Positions 50,832 to 59,653 of a DNA stretch of 64,000 nt are shown here, piece by piece. The stretch lies in assembly GCA_027021385.1 (NCBI GenBank), contig JALUUL010000014.1, forward strand, positions 62,001-126,000, given 5' to 3'. The translations under genes were made by a program, and so were the position numbers. This DNA is from Planctomycetota bacterium (GTDB lineage Bacteria > Planctomycetota > UBA1135 > GCA-002748355). Numbering within the stretch: the first letter of the stretch is position 1; the number at the start of each line of letters is the position of its first letter. The notes beneath the pieces are model-generated. The model had not been told where the DNA came from, made no database searches, and was given only the letters and a program-made list of their open reading frames with translations.

Positions 50832-51314
50832 TCAGGAAGCCTGCTTCCGCGGACCGCCCTTCTTCGGGATCTCGAGGACCTCGACCGTTCCGCCGGCGCT
50901 TTCGATCTTCTGCCGCGCACTGGCAGAGAACTTGTGCGCCCGAACCGTCAGGGCCTTGCTGAGCTCCCCGTCACCGAGCACCTTCAGGAAAGCCGTCACG
51001 GGAGTGGTCAGACCGATCGCGAGCACGGCCTCGAGGTCCACGGTCTGTCCGGCCTCGAAGGCCTCCAGGTCGGAGACGTTGATGATCGTGAACCGCTGGG
51101 TGAAACGCTTGTTGTTGAACCCGCGGCGCGGCATGCGGCGATACAGGGGCATCTGGCCTCCTTCGAAACCGAGACGCCGCTTGTAGCCCGATCTGGACTT
51201 CTGGCCCTTGTGTCCCTTGCCCGAGGTCTTTCCGAGTCCGCTCCCGGGACCTCGGCCGACGCGCTTGCGCCCCTTGCGCTTGATCCCGAGGGATTTCGCC
51301 TTGCTGAGATCCAT
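50832..51314 (-). CDS. rplO: 50S ribosomal protein L15
   Basis: Large-subunit protein. The 160-residue product has [37 protein letters not shown] and a C-terminal [10 protein letters not shown]. Its ATG overlaps the rpsE stop by one base, so there is no room for rpmD (L30), usually found between these genes. Confidence 0.97.
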   Translation of the reverse strand: MDLSKAKSLGIKRKGRKRVGRGPGSGLGKTSGKGHKGQKSRSGYKRRLGFEGGQMPLYRRMPRRGFNNKRFTQRFTIINVSDLEAFEAGQTVDLEAVLAIGLTTPVTAFLKVLGDGELSKALTVRAHKFSASARQKIESAGGTVEVLEIPKKGGPRKQAS

Positions 51315-51823
51315 CAGAGTTCCACTCCCCTCAAGGCTGCCGTCTCCTCCTTCGTCCTCAGACGAGTGAGGCCGTCGAGGGTCGCCTTGACCAGATTGAT
51401 CGGATTGTTCGACCCGAAGGACTTCGTGAGGATGTCCTTGACCCCCGCAAGTTCCAGGACCTTACGGACCTTCCCGCCCGCGATGATCCCCGTCCCCGGC
51501 GCGGCCGGGATCAGTCGGACCATGCTGGCGCAGTAGACCCCGGTGATCTCGTGGGGGATCGTGCTCCCGGCCAGGTTGATCCGGACGAGGTTCTTCTTCC
51601 CGTCCTTGATCGACTTCTCGACCGCGGACTGCACCTGCTTGGCCTTCCCGTACCCGATCCCGACGATCCCTTCCCGGTTCCCAACGACGCTCAGGGCCGA
51701 GAAGGAGAAACGACGGCCGCCCTTCACGACAGCCGCGGAACGATTGATCGCGACGACTTCGTCATCGACGCTGAGCTCCGATGCTTCCTGGAGAGGGAGG
51801 ACCTGCCACTTGCGCTTCACCAT
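51314..51823 (-). CDS. rpsE: 30S ribosomal protein S5
   Basis: Small-subunit protein important for decoding accuracy. The 169-residue product has [31 protein letters not shown] and [19 protein letters not shown] with [15 protein letters not shown], all S5 hallmarks. The ATG at 51823 has GGAGA upstream. It lies 13 bp after rplR. Confidence 0.97.
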   Translation of the reverse strand: MVKRKWQVLPLQEASELSVDDEVVAINRSAAVVKGGRRFSFSALSVVGNREGIVGIGYGKAKQVQSAVEKSIKDGKKNLVRINLAGSTIPHEITGVYCASMVRLIPAAPGTGIIAGGKVRKVLELAGVKDILTKSFGSNNPINLVKATLDGLTRLRTKEETAALRGVEL

Positions 51824-51836
51824 GTTCGTTCTCCGC

Positions 51837-52214
51837 TCAGAATTCCAATCCGCCTTCGCGGGCCGCATCGGCAAGGGCCTTGATCCGCCCATGGAACTTG
51901 TAGCACCCTCGATCGAAGGCGACCTTCGTGACCCCCTTCTCCCGGGCGCGCTCCGCGAGCGCCTTCCCGATCAAGGCCGCGACCTCGGATTTCACCTTCC
52001 CCTGGGTTTCTCCGGCGAAGGCCTTCTCCTGACTCGAGGCCGATGCGAGGGTCGTTCCGCGGAGGTCGTCGATGATCTGCGCGGATATGTTCTTGTGGGA
52101 ACGGAACACGCAGAGCCTGGGTCTCGTCGACTCTCTGCGCAGCCGCGCCCTGACATGCCTGCACTTGCGCAGCCTGCGCTTCTGCAGTCGTTTGATCTGC
52201 GATCTGGTCTTCAT
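51837..52214 (-). CDS. rplR: 50S ribosomal protein L18
   Basis: Binds 5S rRNA with L5 and L25. The 125-residue product has [20 protein letters not shown] and ends [20 protein letters not shown] followed by AREGGLEF. The ATG at 52214 has AGGAAG upstream. It lies 46 bp after rplF. Confidence 0.97.
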   Translation of the reverse strand: MKTRSQIKRLQKRRLRKCRHVRARLRRESTRPRLCVFRSHKNISAQIIDDLRGTTLASASSQEKAFAGETQGKVKSEVAALIGKALAERAREKGVTKVAFDRGCYKFHGRIKALADAAREGGLEF

Positions 52215-52260
52215 CGCTGTCTTCCTGGACTCAACGGCGAACTCGTGATGCAACCCCGGA

Positions 52261-52806
52261 TCATCCGCCCGCCATCGAGCGGACTTCCTTGCGACGGACG
52301 ACTTCGTCCGCGTATCTGATCCCCTTGCCCTTGTAGGGCTCGGGGGGGCGCGCGCGACGAATCCGCGCGGCCAGCTCCCCGACCTTCTGCTTGTCGATCC
52401 CGGAGACCACGATCTCGGTCGGTTGCGGAACCTCCACCTTCAAGCCCTCGGGAATCTCGATCTCGACGGGATTGCAGAACCCGACTTGGAGGGAAATCTT
52501 CTTTCCGGACATCGAGGCTTGATAACCCGTCCCCACGACCTGGAGCTTGCGGGTCCAACCCTCGGTGACCCCCGTGACCATGTTCTGCACGAGGGCGCGG
52601 GCCAGTCCGTGGAAGGGCGAAAGCTCCTTTTCCCGGCCCTCGGCCCTCGAGAAGACGATCTCCCCGTTCTCGACGACCGCGGAGATCCCGGGGACCAGGT
52701 CCATCCCGAGTTCCCCCTTCGGCCCCTTGACCTCGACCCTCGAGCCGTCGACCTTGACTTCGACGCCCGAGGGGACCTTCACGGGGATCTTTCCGATACG
52801 TGACAT
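52261..52806 (-). CDS. rplF: 50S ribosomal protein L6
   Basis: Large-subunit protein near the factor-binding site. The 181-residue product begins [17 protein letters not shown] and has the second-domain signature [20 protein letters not shown]. The ATG at 52806 has AAGGT about 8 nt upstream. It lies 40 bp after rpsH. Confidence 0.97.
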   Translation of the reverse strand: MSRIGKIPVKVPSGVEVKVDGSRVEVKGPKGELGMDLVPGISAVVENGEIVFSRAEGREKELSPFHGLARALVQNMVTGVTEGWTRKLQVVGTGYQASMSGKKISLQVGFCNPVEIEIPEGLKVEVPQPTEIVVSGIDKQKVGELAARIRRARPPEPYKGKGIRYADEVVRRKEVRSMAGG

Positions 52807-52846
52807 CTTGTGACCTTCGAAATCTGGGAACGCGGAAGGCGGGACC

Positions 52847-53245
52847 TCAATAGACGCAGCAGAGGACCTCGCCGCCGACGTTCTTCTCCTTACACTCCCG
52901 ATCGCTGAGGACACCCAGGGGGGTGCTCAGGATCGAGATACCCTGTCCGTTCAGGACCTCGGGAATCTCCCCGACTCCCCGGTACCGACGGCAGCCGGGC
53001 TTCGAATACCTCTGGATGTAGCGGATGACGTGTTCGCCCTCCGGGCCGTACTTCAACTGGATCTGGAGGGTCGCCTTCGGACCATCGGACTCGACCGAGT
53101 ACTCCCCGATGAATCCCTCGTCCTTCAACACCCTGGCGATCCCGACCTTGATCCTCGATCCGGGAACGGTGACGCTCGGAATCTTGTTCCGGTTCGCGTT
53201 CCGGATCCTCGTGAGCATGTCGGCGATGGGGTCGGTCATCGTCAT
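52847..53245 (-). CDS. rpsH: 30S ribosomal protein S8
   Basis: Primary 16S rRNA binder. The 132-residue product has DPIADMLTRIRNANRNK and the C-terminal GQGISILSTPLGVLSDREC followed by GGEVLCCVY. The ATG at 53245 has GGAGG at good spacing; a second ATG two codons on is an alternative. It lies 19 bp after rpsN. S8 often represses the spc operon. Confidence 0.97.
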   Translation of the reverse strand: MTMTDPIADMLTRIRNANRNKIPSVTVPGSRIKVGIARVLKDEGFIGEYSVESDGPKATLQIQLKYGPEGEHVIRYIQRYSKPGCRRYRGVGEIPEVLNGQGISILSTPLGVLSDRECKEKNVGGEVLCCVY

Positions 53246-53264
53246 CTTCGGATCCTCCTCCACA

Positions 53265-53450
53265 TCACCAGGAAGCCTTCCGGACGCCGGGGATCTCCCC
53301 TTTGAGCGCAAGGCTGCGGAAACAACAACGGCAGATTCCGAACTTCCGGTAGACGGCGCGGGGCCGCCCGCAGAGATTGCAGCGCCGAACCTTTCTCGAG
53401 GAGAACTTCGGCGTCAACTTGGCTTTTCGAATCAAACACTTGCGTGCCAT
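53265..53450 (-). CDS. rpsN: 30S ribosomal protein S14, zinc-binding type Z
   Basis: The 61-residue product begins [20 protein letters not shown] and has the zinc ribbon CNLC followed by CRCC. It is the short C+ form. It lies 34 bp after rplE and 19 bp before rpsH, its normal place. Confidence 0.96.
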   Translation of the reverse strand: MARKCLIRKAKLTPKFSSRKVRRCNLCGRPRAVYRKFGICRCCFRSLALKGEIPGVRKASW

Positions 53451-53484
53451 CTGGAACTCCGGTGTCGAACCCTCCTTGGAGGCT

Positions 53485-54054
53485 TCATTTCTTGAACGGC
53501 ATGCCGAGGGATTGGAGAAGGGCGTGGCCCTCCTCGTCGGTCTTCGCCGTGGTGGAAAACGTGATATCCATGCCCTGGACGAACTGGACATCGTCCAGGT
53601 TGATCTCGGGGAACACCATGTGTTCGCTGAGACCCATCGTGTAGTTGCCCCTCCCGTCCATCTTGGGAGAAAGCCCCCGGAAGTCGCGAAGACGGGGGAT
53701 GACGACCGAGACAAGACGGTCCATGAACTCGTACATTCTCGCCCGGCGCAACGTCACCTTGACTCCGATCGGCATGCCCTGCCTCAGGCGGAATTGGCTG
53801 ATCGAACGCTTGGCCTTGACGACGACGGGTTTTTGACCGCTGATCCGCGACAGATCCCTCACGGCGTGCTCGATGCGCGCCTTGTTCTCGACCGCCTTCC
53901 CTACCCCCATGTTGATCGTGATCTTCTGCAGCCTGGGGATCTGGTGGACGTTCTTGTAGCCGAATCGTTCCTTCAGGGCGGGGGCGATCTCGGAAGCGAA
54001 GCGTTCCGCCAGCCGCGGGGGAGGCGCTTTCGTCGTGTTCTTCTCTTCAGCCAT
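53485..54054 (-). CDS. rplE: 50S ribosomal protein L5
   Basis: 5S rRNA-binding protein of the central protuberance. The 189-residue product has [38 protein letters not shown] split at known strands, and [19 protein letters not shown]. It lies 35 bp after rplX. The N-terminus carries about ten extra residues. Confidence 0.97.
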   Translation of the reverse strand: MAEEKNTTKAPPPRLAERFASEIAPALKERFGYKNVHQIPRLQKITINMGVGKAVENKARIEHAVRDLSRISGQKPVVVKAKRSISQFRLRQGMPIGVKVTLRRARMYEFMDRLVSVVIPRLRDFRGLSPKMDGRGNYTMGLSEHMVFPEINLDDVQFVQGMDITFSTTAKTDEEGHALLQSLGMPFKK

Positions 54055-54089
54055 GACTCGGAATCTCCAGGCTCCTCAACCGAGAAGCA

Positions 54090-54431
54090 TCAATCGAAAA
54101 CCGTTCCGCAGGGAATGCCGACCCGGACCTTCCTGCCGTCCTTCTCCTCGATCCGGATTCGGACGCCTTTCTTGAGCTTCTCACTCCAGAGGAGCACGTT
54201 GCTCGCATCGATCGGCATCTCCTTCTTGATGATTCCGCCCTTCGGATTCTCCTGGGAGCGCCTCAGGTGCTTCGTCCGGACATTGATCCCCTTGAGCAGG
54301 ACCCTCCCCTCCTCGGGGATCACCTTCAGGATCTCGACCGGACCGGCGCCCTTCTCGGCGCCGGAGATGACCACGACCTTGTCCCCCTTCTTGAGGCGGA
54401 TCCTCCGGATCGTCTTCTTGGTCCCCGTCAT
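54090..54431 (-). CDS. rplX: 50S ribosomal protein L24
   Basis: Assembly initiator of the large subunit. The 113-residue product has the KOW motif [16 protein letters not shown] and then [20 protein letters not shown] with [11 protein letters not shown]. It lies 1 bp after rplN. Confidence 0.97.
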   Translation of the reverse strand: MTGTKKTIRRIRLKKGDKVVVISGAEKGAGPVEILKVIPEEGRVLLKGINVRTKHLRRSQENPKGGIIKKEMPIDASNVLLWSEKLKKGVRIRIEEKDGRKVRVGIPCGTVFD

Positions 54432-54432
54432 T

Positions 54433-54801
54433 TCAGACCACCTCCTGCGCCAGCGAGACGATCTTCATGAAATTCTTCTCCCGGAGTTCACGCGCGACGG
54501 CCCCGAAGATCCGGGTGCCCTTGGGGTTCCCGTCCTTGTCGATGACGACCATCGCGTTGCGGTCGAACTTGACGTAGGAGCCATCCTTGCGGCGAACCTC
54601 CTTGGCGGTCCGCACAATGACCCCCCGAACGACCGTTCCGGCCTTGACGTCTCCCGTCGGAAGGGCCTTCTTCACGGTCGCCACGATGATGTCCCCCACC
54701 GAGGCGTATCTGCGCCGGCTGCCCCCCAGCACCTTGATGCACATCGCGCTCTTGGCGCCCGTGTTGTCCGCGACGTCGACGACTGTCTGGAGTTGGATCA
54801 T
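54433..54801 (-). CDS. rplN: 50S ribosomal protein L14
   Basis: Large-subunit protein at the intersubunit bridge. The 122-residue product begins [18 protein letters not shown] and has [19 protein letters not shown] and [20 protein letters not shown]. It lies 2 bp after rpsQ and starts the spc group. Confidence 0.98.
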   Translation of the reverse strand: MIQLQTVVDVADNTGAKSAMCIKVLGGSRRRYASVGDIIVATVKKALPTGDVKAGTVVRGVIVRTAKEVRRKDGSYVKFDRNAMVVIDKDGNPKGTRIFGAVARELREKNFMKIVSLAQEVV

Positions 54802-54803
54802 GC

Positions 54804-55082
54804 TCAGACCTCCTTGGCGCGGACGACCCGGACCAGCCGCCAGCGCTTCCGCTTGGACAGAGGCCGGGTCTCCATGATCTCGACCATGTCCCCGGTCTTC
54901 GCCTCGCTCTTCTCGTCATGCGCGAAGAAGCGCACCGCGCGGCGGACGAACTTCTCGTATTTCGGATGCCGGAAAACGCGGACGACCTGAACGACGATGG
55001 TCTTGTCCATCTTCGTGGACAGGACCTCCCCGATCTCGGAACGCCTCTTCTTCGTCTCCCTAGCCTGGGTCGGTGCGGACAT
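54804..55082 (-). CDS. rpsQ: 30S ribosomal protein S17
   Basis: 16S rRNA-binding OB-fold protein. The 92-residue product has [46 protein letters not shown] and [17 protein letters not shown]. It lies 3 bp after rpmC. Confidence 0.97.
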   Translation of the reverse strand: MSAPTQARETKKRRSEIGEVLSTKMDKTIVVQVVRVFRHPKYEKFVRRAVRFFAHDEKSEAKTGDMVEIMETRPLSKRKRWRLVRVVRAKEV

Positions 55083-55085
55083 CGT

Positions 55086-55343
55086 TTACTTCTCCGTGGT
55101 TCCCTCGTTCGGCTCCCCGGCCTCCCCGGAAGCGGTCTCGTTCTCGGCCAGCTCCCGCTGCCTGAGGATCGTCATGATCCGCGCGATCCCCCTTCGGAGA
55201 TCCCTGACGCTGGCCCCCTTCGTCGCATCCGAATCCAATTGCATCCGGATCTGGAAGAGCTTCTTCCGGGCCTCGCCGAGGTCGTAGAGGAGTTCGCGGC
55301 TGTCCTTGCCGCGCATTTCTTCCAACAAGGTCCTGCGGCTCAT
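55086..55343 (-). CDS. rpmC: 50S ribosomal protein L29
   Basis: Two-helix protein at the tunnel exit. The 85-residue product has LLYDLGEARKKLFQIRMQLD and a second helix VRDLRRGIARIMTILRQREL. It has an unusual acidic tail of about 15 residues. Its ATG overlaps the rplP stop by one base. Confidence 0.94.
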   Translation of the reverse strand: MSRRTLLEEMRGKDSRELLYDLGEARKKLFQIRMQLDSDATKGASVRDLRRGIARIMTILRQRELAENETASGEAGEPNEGTTEK

Positions 55344-55756
55344 CAGATCGACCTCCGCTTCACCATGCGGGTCCTGACCGGCATCTTGTGGGCGACGCGG
55401 TTGAAGGTCAGCTTCGCGACCTCCTCCGTGCAGCCCGAGAGCTCGAAGAGGATCGTCCCCGGCTTCACGACGGCGGCCCAGTAATCCGGCTCACCCTTGC
55501 CCTTGCCCATCCGGGTCTCCGCGGGGGTCGAGGAGACCGGCTTGTGGGGGAAGATCCGGATGAAGACCTTGGAGCCTGGAGCGTTCCGCGTGCACGCGAC
55601 ACGGCCGGCCTCGATCGTCTTGGCCGGAATCCAGCCGGGCTCGAGGGCTTGCAGGCCGAACTCGCCGAACGCGACGGTGTTCCCGCGCGTGGCCCGCCCG
55701 CGGATCTTGCCGCGCTGGACCTTTCGGTGCTTCACTCGTTTGGGCATCAGTGCCAT
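55343..55756 (-). CDS. rplP: 50S ribosomal protein L16
   Basis: Organises the A and P tRNA sites on the large subunit. The 137-residue product begins [20 protein letters not shown] and has [40 protein letters not shown] and [12 protein letters not shown]. It lies 30 bp after rpsC. Confidence 0.97.
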   Translation of the reverse strand: MALMPKRVKHRKVQRGKIRGRATRGNTVAFGEFGLQALEPGWIPAKTIEAGRVACTRNAPGSKVFIRIFPHKPVSSTPAETRMGKGKGEPDYWAAVVKPGTILFELSGCTEEVAKLTFNRVAHKMPVRTRMVKRRSI

Positions 55757-55786
55757 GTCGCTGCTCCTCGCCTGCTCCCTCGCGTC

Positions 55787-56575
55787 TCAGTTCGCGGATT
55801 CCCCGGTCGGACCCGCCGCCGGACCCTTCTCGTCCCCCGCCGGGGCGGGCCTGGGCCTCGGCCTCGGGCGCGGGCGGGGTCCGCCGCCGAAACGGCTGAT
55901 CGCCGGCACGATCTGGCGGATCGGCTTGAGTCCCAGGGTCCTCTCCCCCGGCTCCAACTCCCCGCGGAAGATCCAGACCTGCACCCCGATCGCTCCGTAG
56001 GTCGTGCGGGCCAGGGCGGTTCCGTAATCGATCTGCGCCCGAAGGGTCTGGAGAGGAATGCGCCCCTCCTTCTGGACCTCGGTGCGCGCCATTTCCGCGC
56101 CCCCGAGCCTGCCCGCGAGACGGATCTTGATCCCCTTCGCCCCCGCGGCCATCGAGGACTCGATCGCCTTCTTGATCGTCCGCCGGAAGGCCTGGCGTTT
56201 CAGGAGCTGCTCGGCGATGGACTCGGCGACGAGAACGGCCTCGAGTTCGGGACGGTGGATCTCGAGGATCTTGAGCCGGACCTTGCGTCCCGTCAGCTTC
56301 TCGAGTGCCCCCCGAAGCTGGTCGACCTCGGCCCCCTTCTTGCCGATCAGGCGACCGGGGCGCGCGGTGTGGATCGCGACGGTGATCGTCCCCCCGACGC
56401 GTTCGATCTCGACTTTCGGGATCGCCGCGTAATAGCACTCCTTCTTGATGTAATTGCGGATCTTCTGGTCCTCGGCCAGAAAGGTCGCGAAGTTCGCCTT
56501 GCTCGCATACCAGCGCGAACGCCAGGGCTCGGTGATCGCGATGCGGAATCCGATCGGGTGGGTCTTCTGGCCCAT
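55787..56575 (-). CDS. rpsC: 30S ribosomal protein S3
   Basis: mRNA-entry protein with helicase activity in the ribosome. The 262-residue product begins MGQKTHPIGFRIAIT, has a KH domain (GRLIGKKGAEVDQLRGAL) and the S3 C-terminal domain (GRLGGAEMARTEVQKEGRIP, then YGTALARTTYGAIGVQVWIF). It ends in an extra Arg/Pro-rich then acidic tail of about 35 residues. It lies 4 bp after rplV. Confidence 0.97.
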   Translation of the reverse strand: MGQKTHPIGFRIAITEPWRSRWYASKANFATFLAEDQKIRNYIKKECYYAAIPKVEIERVGGTITVAIHTARPGRLIGKKGAEVDQLRGALEKLTGRKVRLKILEIHRPELEAVLVAESIAEQLLKRQAFRRTIKKAIESSMAAGAKGIKIRLAGRLGGAEMARTEVQKEGRIPLQTLRAQIDYGTALARTTYGAIGVQVWIFRGELEPGERTLGLKPIRQIVPAISRFGGGPRPRPRPRPRPAPAGDEKGPAAGPTGESAN

Positions 56576-56579
56576 GGTC

Positions 56580-56921
56580 CTACTCCTCGGTCCCTACGTA
56601 GATGGTCAGATGGCAGGTCCGCTTGCGGAACGGCATGGCCCTTCCCTGGGGACCGGGACGCCAGCGGAAACGGAGGGTCGGGCCGTCGTCCACGAAGGCT
56701 CTCGTGACCTTCAGGCGGTTGACCTTGACCTCGGGATCCTGGCTCGCGTTCGCCACGGCCGAGGCCAGGACCTTCCTGATGAAATGCGCGGCGCGCCGAT
56801 GCGTGTGCTGCAGGATGTCCAGGGCCTGGTTGACGGGAAGACCCCGGACCTGGTTCATCACGTAGCGCCCCTTCCTCGGGGTCATCCGCGCGTATCGATG
56901 CTTGGCGACGAATTCCTTCAT
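56580..56921 (-). CDS. rplV: 50S ribosomal protein L22
   Basis: Lines the exit tunnel. The 113-residue product has YARMTPRKGRYVMNQVRGLP, AHFIRKVLASAVANASQDPE and the tunnel loop DGPTLRFRWRPGPQGRAMPF with RKRTCHLTIYV. It lies 14 bp after rpsS. Confidence 0.97.
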   Translation of the reverse strand: MKEFVAKHRYARMTPRKGRYVMNQVRGLPVNQALDILQHTHRRAAHFIRKVLASAVANASQDPEVKVNRLKVTRAFVDDGPTLRFRWRPGPQGRAMPFRKRTCHLTIYVGTEE

Positions 56922-56935
56922 GGCAACACCGGGCT

Positions 56936-57199
56936 TCAGTCCTTCTTCTTGTGGCCGCGGAAGGTCCGGGTCTGGGAGAACTCGCCCAATCGATGGCCAA
57001 CCATCTCCTCGGTCACGAAGACCTTGATGAAATGGCGCCCGTTGTGGACCTCGAAGGTCTTCCCGACGAACTCGGGCGAGATCATGCAGGCCCGGGCCCA
57101 GGTCCGGATCGGCGCCTGCGAACCGCTCTCCTCCGCGGCCCTCACCTTCGCAAGGAGCTTGGGATCGACAAAGGGACCCTTCTTGATGCTACGGCTCAT
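56936..57199 (-). CDS. rpsS: 30S ribosomal protein S19
   Basis: Head protein in complex with S13. The 87-residue product begins [19 protein letters not shown] and has [20 protein letters not shown], then [20 protein letters not shown] and [11 protein letters not shown]. It lies 3 bp after rplB. Confidence 0.98.
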   Translation of the reverse strand: MSRSIKKGPFVDPKLLAKVRAAEESGSQAPIRTWARACMISPEFVGKTFEVHNGRHFIKVFVTEEMVGHRLGEFSQTRTFRGHKKKD

Positions 57200-57202
57200 G
57201 GA

Positions 57203-58036
57203 TCAGCGCCCTTTCTTCCTTCGGCGGATGATCAGCTTGTCGCTGGCCTTCTTCCTCTTCCGGGTCTTCCCGCCCTTGGCGGGTTTCCCGGTCGGCGAAC
57301 AAGGATGACGCCCACCCCCGGAACGGCCCTCGCCGCCCCCCATCGGATGGGCGACCGGGTTCATCGAAGTCCCCCGGTTGTGAGGCCGGCGGCCCTTCCA
57401 GCGGATGCGCCCCGCCTTGCCCCAGCGGACGTTCTGGTGATCGAGGTTCCCGACCTGGCCGATCGTCGCCCGGCAGGTCAGGGGAACCCGCCGCATTTCA
57501 CCGCTGCGGAGGACGAGGACGGCGTGGTCGCCTTCCTTGGCCATCAACTGGCAGACGGCCCCCGCGGCCCGGGCGAGCTGCGCCCCTCGCCCCGGCTGGA
57601 GTTCGATCGCGTGCACCTCGAGGCCCACGGGAATGTCGGCCAGCGGCATGCAGTTGCCGACCCGGGGCTCCCCCCCGGCCCCGTTCTGGAGGACATCGCC
57701 GACCTTCAAGCCCTTCGGCGCGAGGATGTAGGCCTTCTCCCCGTCCGCGTAGTGCAGGAGCGCGATGTTGGCCGTCCGGTTCGGGTCGTACTCGATCCCG
57801 ACGACCTTGGCCGGAACCCCGTCCTTCCGCCGCTTGAAATCGATGATCCTGTAGAGCTTGCGGTGTCCGCCCCCCCGGAACCGGGCGGTGATCCTTCCCT
57901 GGAAGTTCCGCCCTCCCGTCCTCGGGATCCGCTGCAACAGCGACTTCTCCGGGGACTTCTTCGTCACTTCGGAGAAATCGTTGACCGAGGAGTTCCGCCG
58001 TCCGGGGGAAGTCGGTTTGTATTTCTTGATGCCCAT
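57203..58036 (-). CDS. rplB: 50S ribosomal protein L2
   Basis: Needed for subunit joining and peptidyl-transferase structure. The 277-residue product begins [17 protein letters not shown] and has [24 protein letters not shown]-type strands, and the C-terminal [20 protein letters not shown]. It lies 46 bp after rplW. Confidence 0.98.
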   Translation of the reverse strand: MGIKKYKPTSPGRRNSSVNDFSEVTKKSPEKSLLQRIPRTGGRNFQGRITARFRGGGHRKLYRIIDFKRRKDGVPAKVVGIEYDPNRTANIALLHYADGEKAYILAPKGLKVGDVLQNGAGGEPRVGNCMPLADIPVGLEVHAIELQPGRGAQLARAAGAVCQLMAKEGDHAVLVLRSGEMRRVPLTCRATIGQVGNLDHQNVRWGKAGRIRWKGRRPHNRGTSMNPVAHPMGGGEGRSGGGRHPCSPTGKPAKGGKTRKRKKASDKLIIRRRKKGR

Positions 58037-58082
58037 CTTCCATCACCTCCAGGGGAGGTCGGCGCCAGGCGGCGCATCGACC

Positions 58083-58373
58083 TCACGCCAACTGGATCGC
58101 ATCCCCCTCCTTCAGGGTCACGATGGCCTTCTTCCAGCCGGTGGTCCGGCCCTGCACGCCCCCGAGCCGGCGGATCTTGCCCGGCACGTTCTGGGTGCGG
58201 ACCTTGACCACCTTGACGCCGAAGAGCTTCTCGACGGCCTCCCGGATCTGGATCTTGTTGGCCCCGTCGGCGACCCGGAAGGTGTATGCGTTGCTGCGTT
58301 CCTGCTGGCCCGAGGACTTCTCGGTGAAGACCAGCTTCCTCAGGATCTCGTAGTGCTCGGTCCTATCGCTCAT
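58083..58373 (-). CDS. rplW: 50S ribosomal protein L23
   Basis: Docking site for trigger factor and SRP at the tunnel exit. The 96-residue product has VFTEKSSGQQERSNAYTFRV, ANKIQIREAVEKLFGVKVVK and GRTTGWKKAIVTLKEGD. It lies 19 bp after rplD. Confidence 0.96.
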   Translation of the reverse strand: MSDRTEHYEILRKLVFTEKSSGQQERSNAYTFRVADGANKIQIREAVEKLFGVKVVKVRTQNVPGKIRRLGGVQGRTTGWKKAIVTLKEGDAIQLA

Positions 58374-58392
58374 GTCCGGCTCCTCCCGCTCC

Positions 58393-59046
58393 TCATGCCT
58401 GCGCCTCGCCCGCGGCGGACTTCTTCTGGCTCCAACCCCGCGCGAGCAGATTGTCGAAGGCCTCCGGCGTGAAGACCAGGTTCTTGCGCAGGAGGACGGA
58501 CCTTGCGTTGAGATCGTCGACCGTCGTCACGTCGACCCGGGGGAGATTCCGGAGGGACTTGACGAGGACCGGATCGGGCTGGGCGCTGACGACGAGGGCG
58601 CCGCCGGCGACCCCCGCGCTCTCGAGGAGCTTGACGGCCTCCTTCGTCGAGGGGCTCTGCGAGGGGAAGCCCCCGACGACGTAGATCTCCCCGTCCAGGA
58701 GCTTGGCCCGCAGCGCGGTCGCCAGCGCCAGCCTGCGCTGCTTCCGGGGCATCTTGTAGGAGTAGTCCCGGACGCGGGGGCCGAAGATCGTCCCACCCCC
58801 CCGCCAGAGAGGAGACCTCTTGTGCCCGGCCCTCGCCCTCCCGGTGTGTTTCTGCTTCCAGGGCTTCTTGCTCGACCCCGAGACCTCGCCCCGCTCCTTC
58901 GTCTTCGCCGTCCCTTGCCGGAGGTTGGCCTCGTACATCACGAGGGCCTCCTTCAGGGTCCGGCCGAGCAGGCGCTCTCCGAAGAGGTTGGCGTCCACCT
59001 CCCGGGCCCCCTGCTTGCCGCCTCCATAGGTCTTGACCTCGGCCAT
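58393..59046 (-). CDS. rplD: 50S ribosomal protein L4
   Basis: Tunnel-constriction protein and, in many bacteria, the S10-operon repressor. The 217-residue product has KPWKQKHTGRARAGHKRSP, WRGGGTIFGPRVRDYSYKMP and RRLALATALRAK. The ATG at 59046 has AGGAA upstream. It follows rpsJ by only 56 bp, so rplC (L3), normally between them, is missing here. Confidence 0.96.
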   Translation of the reverse strand: MAEVKTYGGGKQGAREVDANLFGERLLGRTLKEALVMYEANLRQGTAKTKERGEVSGSSKKPWKQKHTGRARAGHKRSPLWRGGGTIFGPRVRDYSYKMPRKQRRLALATALRAKLLDGEIYVVGGFPSQSPSTKEAVKLLESAGVAGGALVVSAQPDPVLVKSLRNLPRVDVTTVDDLNARSVLLRKNLVFTPEAFDNLLARGWSQKKSAAGEAQA

Positions 59047-59102
59047 GATTCCTGCCTTCCGTTCCGTTCCGCGCCCCCGGATCCCGCCGGGTCCGTGGAA
59101 CG

Positions 59103-59408
59103 TCATGCGCGAATACGGATGTCCACTCCTGCGGGAACGTTGAGCTTGCTGAGCGCGTCCACGGTCTTGGACGTCGGCTCCGAGATGTAGATCAGCCGCT
59201 TGTGGGTCCGGATCTCGAACTGCTCGCGGGATTTCTTGTCGACGTGCGGCGAGCGCAGCACCGTGTACCGCTCGATCCGCGTCGGGATCGGTATCGGGCC
59301 CGCGACCCTGGCCCCCGTCCTCTTGGCGGTCTCGACGATGTCGACGGCCGCCTGGTCGAGGGTCTCGTGATCGTAGGCCTCCATCCTGATCTGGATCTTG
59401 TCTTGCAT
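59103..59408 (-). CDS. rpsJ: 30S ribosomal protein S10
   Basis: Head protein and NusE antitermination factor. The 101-residue product begins [19 protein letters not shown] and has [20 protein letters not shown] and [17 protein letters not shown]. It starts the S10 group, with no rplC after it. The 245-bp gap upstream has two hairpins and a TATAGG -10-like box. Confidence 0.97.
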   Translation of the reverse strand: MQDKIQIRMEAYDHETLDQAAVDIVETAKRTGARVAGPIPIPTRIERYTVLRSPHVDKKSREQFEIRTHKRLIYISEPTSKTVDALSKLNVPAGVDIRIRA

Positions 59409-59469
59409 GATCCGTCCTCCGGCGAGGGCAGGGTCTCCCCGCGAAGGGGACTGCCTCCTCCCACCGATG

Positions 59470-59521
59470 AAACGCTAAGCGTTTGTCCTATAGCACCTTA
59501 GAACGCCAACCGCGGCGTTCT
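59470..59521 (-). promoter_or_regulatory. Tandem hairpins and -10-like box between the EF-G-like gene and rpsJ
   Basis: A perfect 8-bp AGAACGCC/GGCGTTCT stem with a 6-nt loop (59500-59521) is followed on the minus strand by TATAGG (59492-59487) and then an AAACGC/GCGTTT stem with a 3-nt loop (59470-59484). The first may end the str transcript; the second lies in the S10 leader. Neither has a T-run, and the -35 is poor. Confidence 0.4.
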
Positions 59522-59653
59522 GCAGGGACGAAGGGCAGGGAATTTACTGGGAGGGAGGGGAGGAGTCAAGAAGCGCCCGGAAGGACTTGGCTTTCCCTCG
59601 ACTTTCTCGGCCCCGCCCCCGCTCAGGCTCCTTTGGCCCGACGGTCCCCGACT

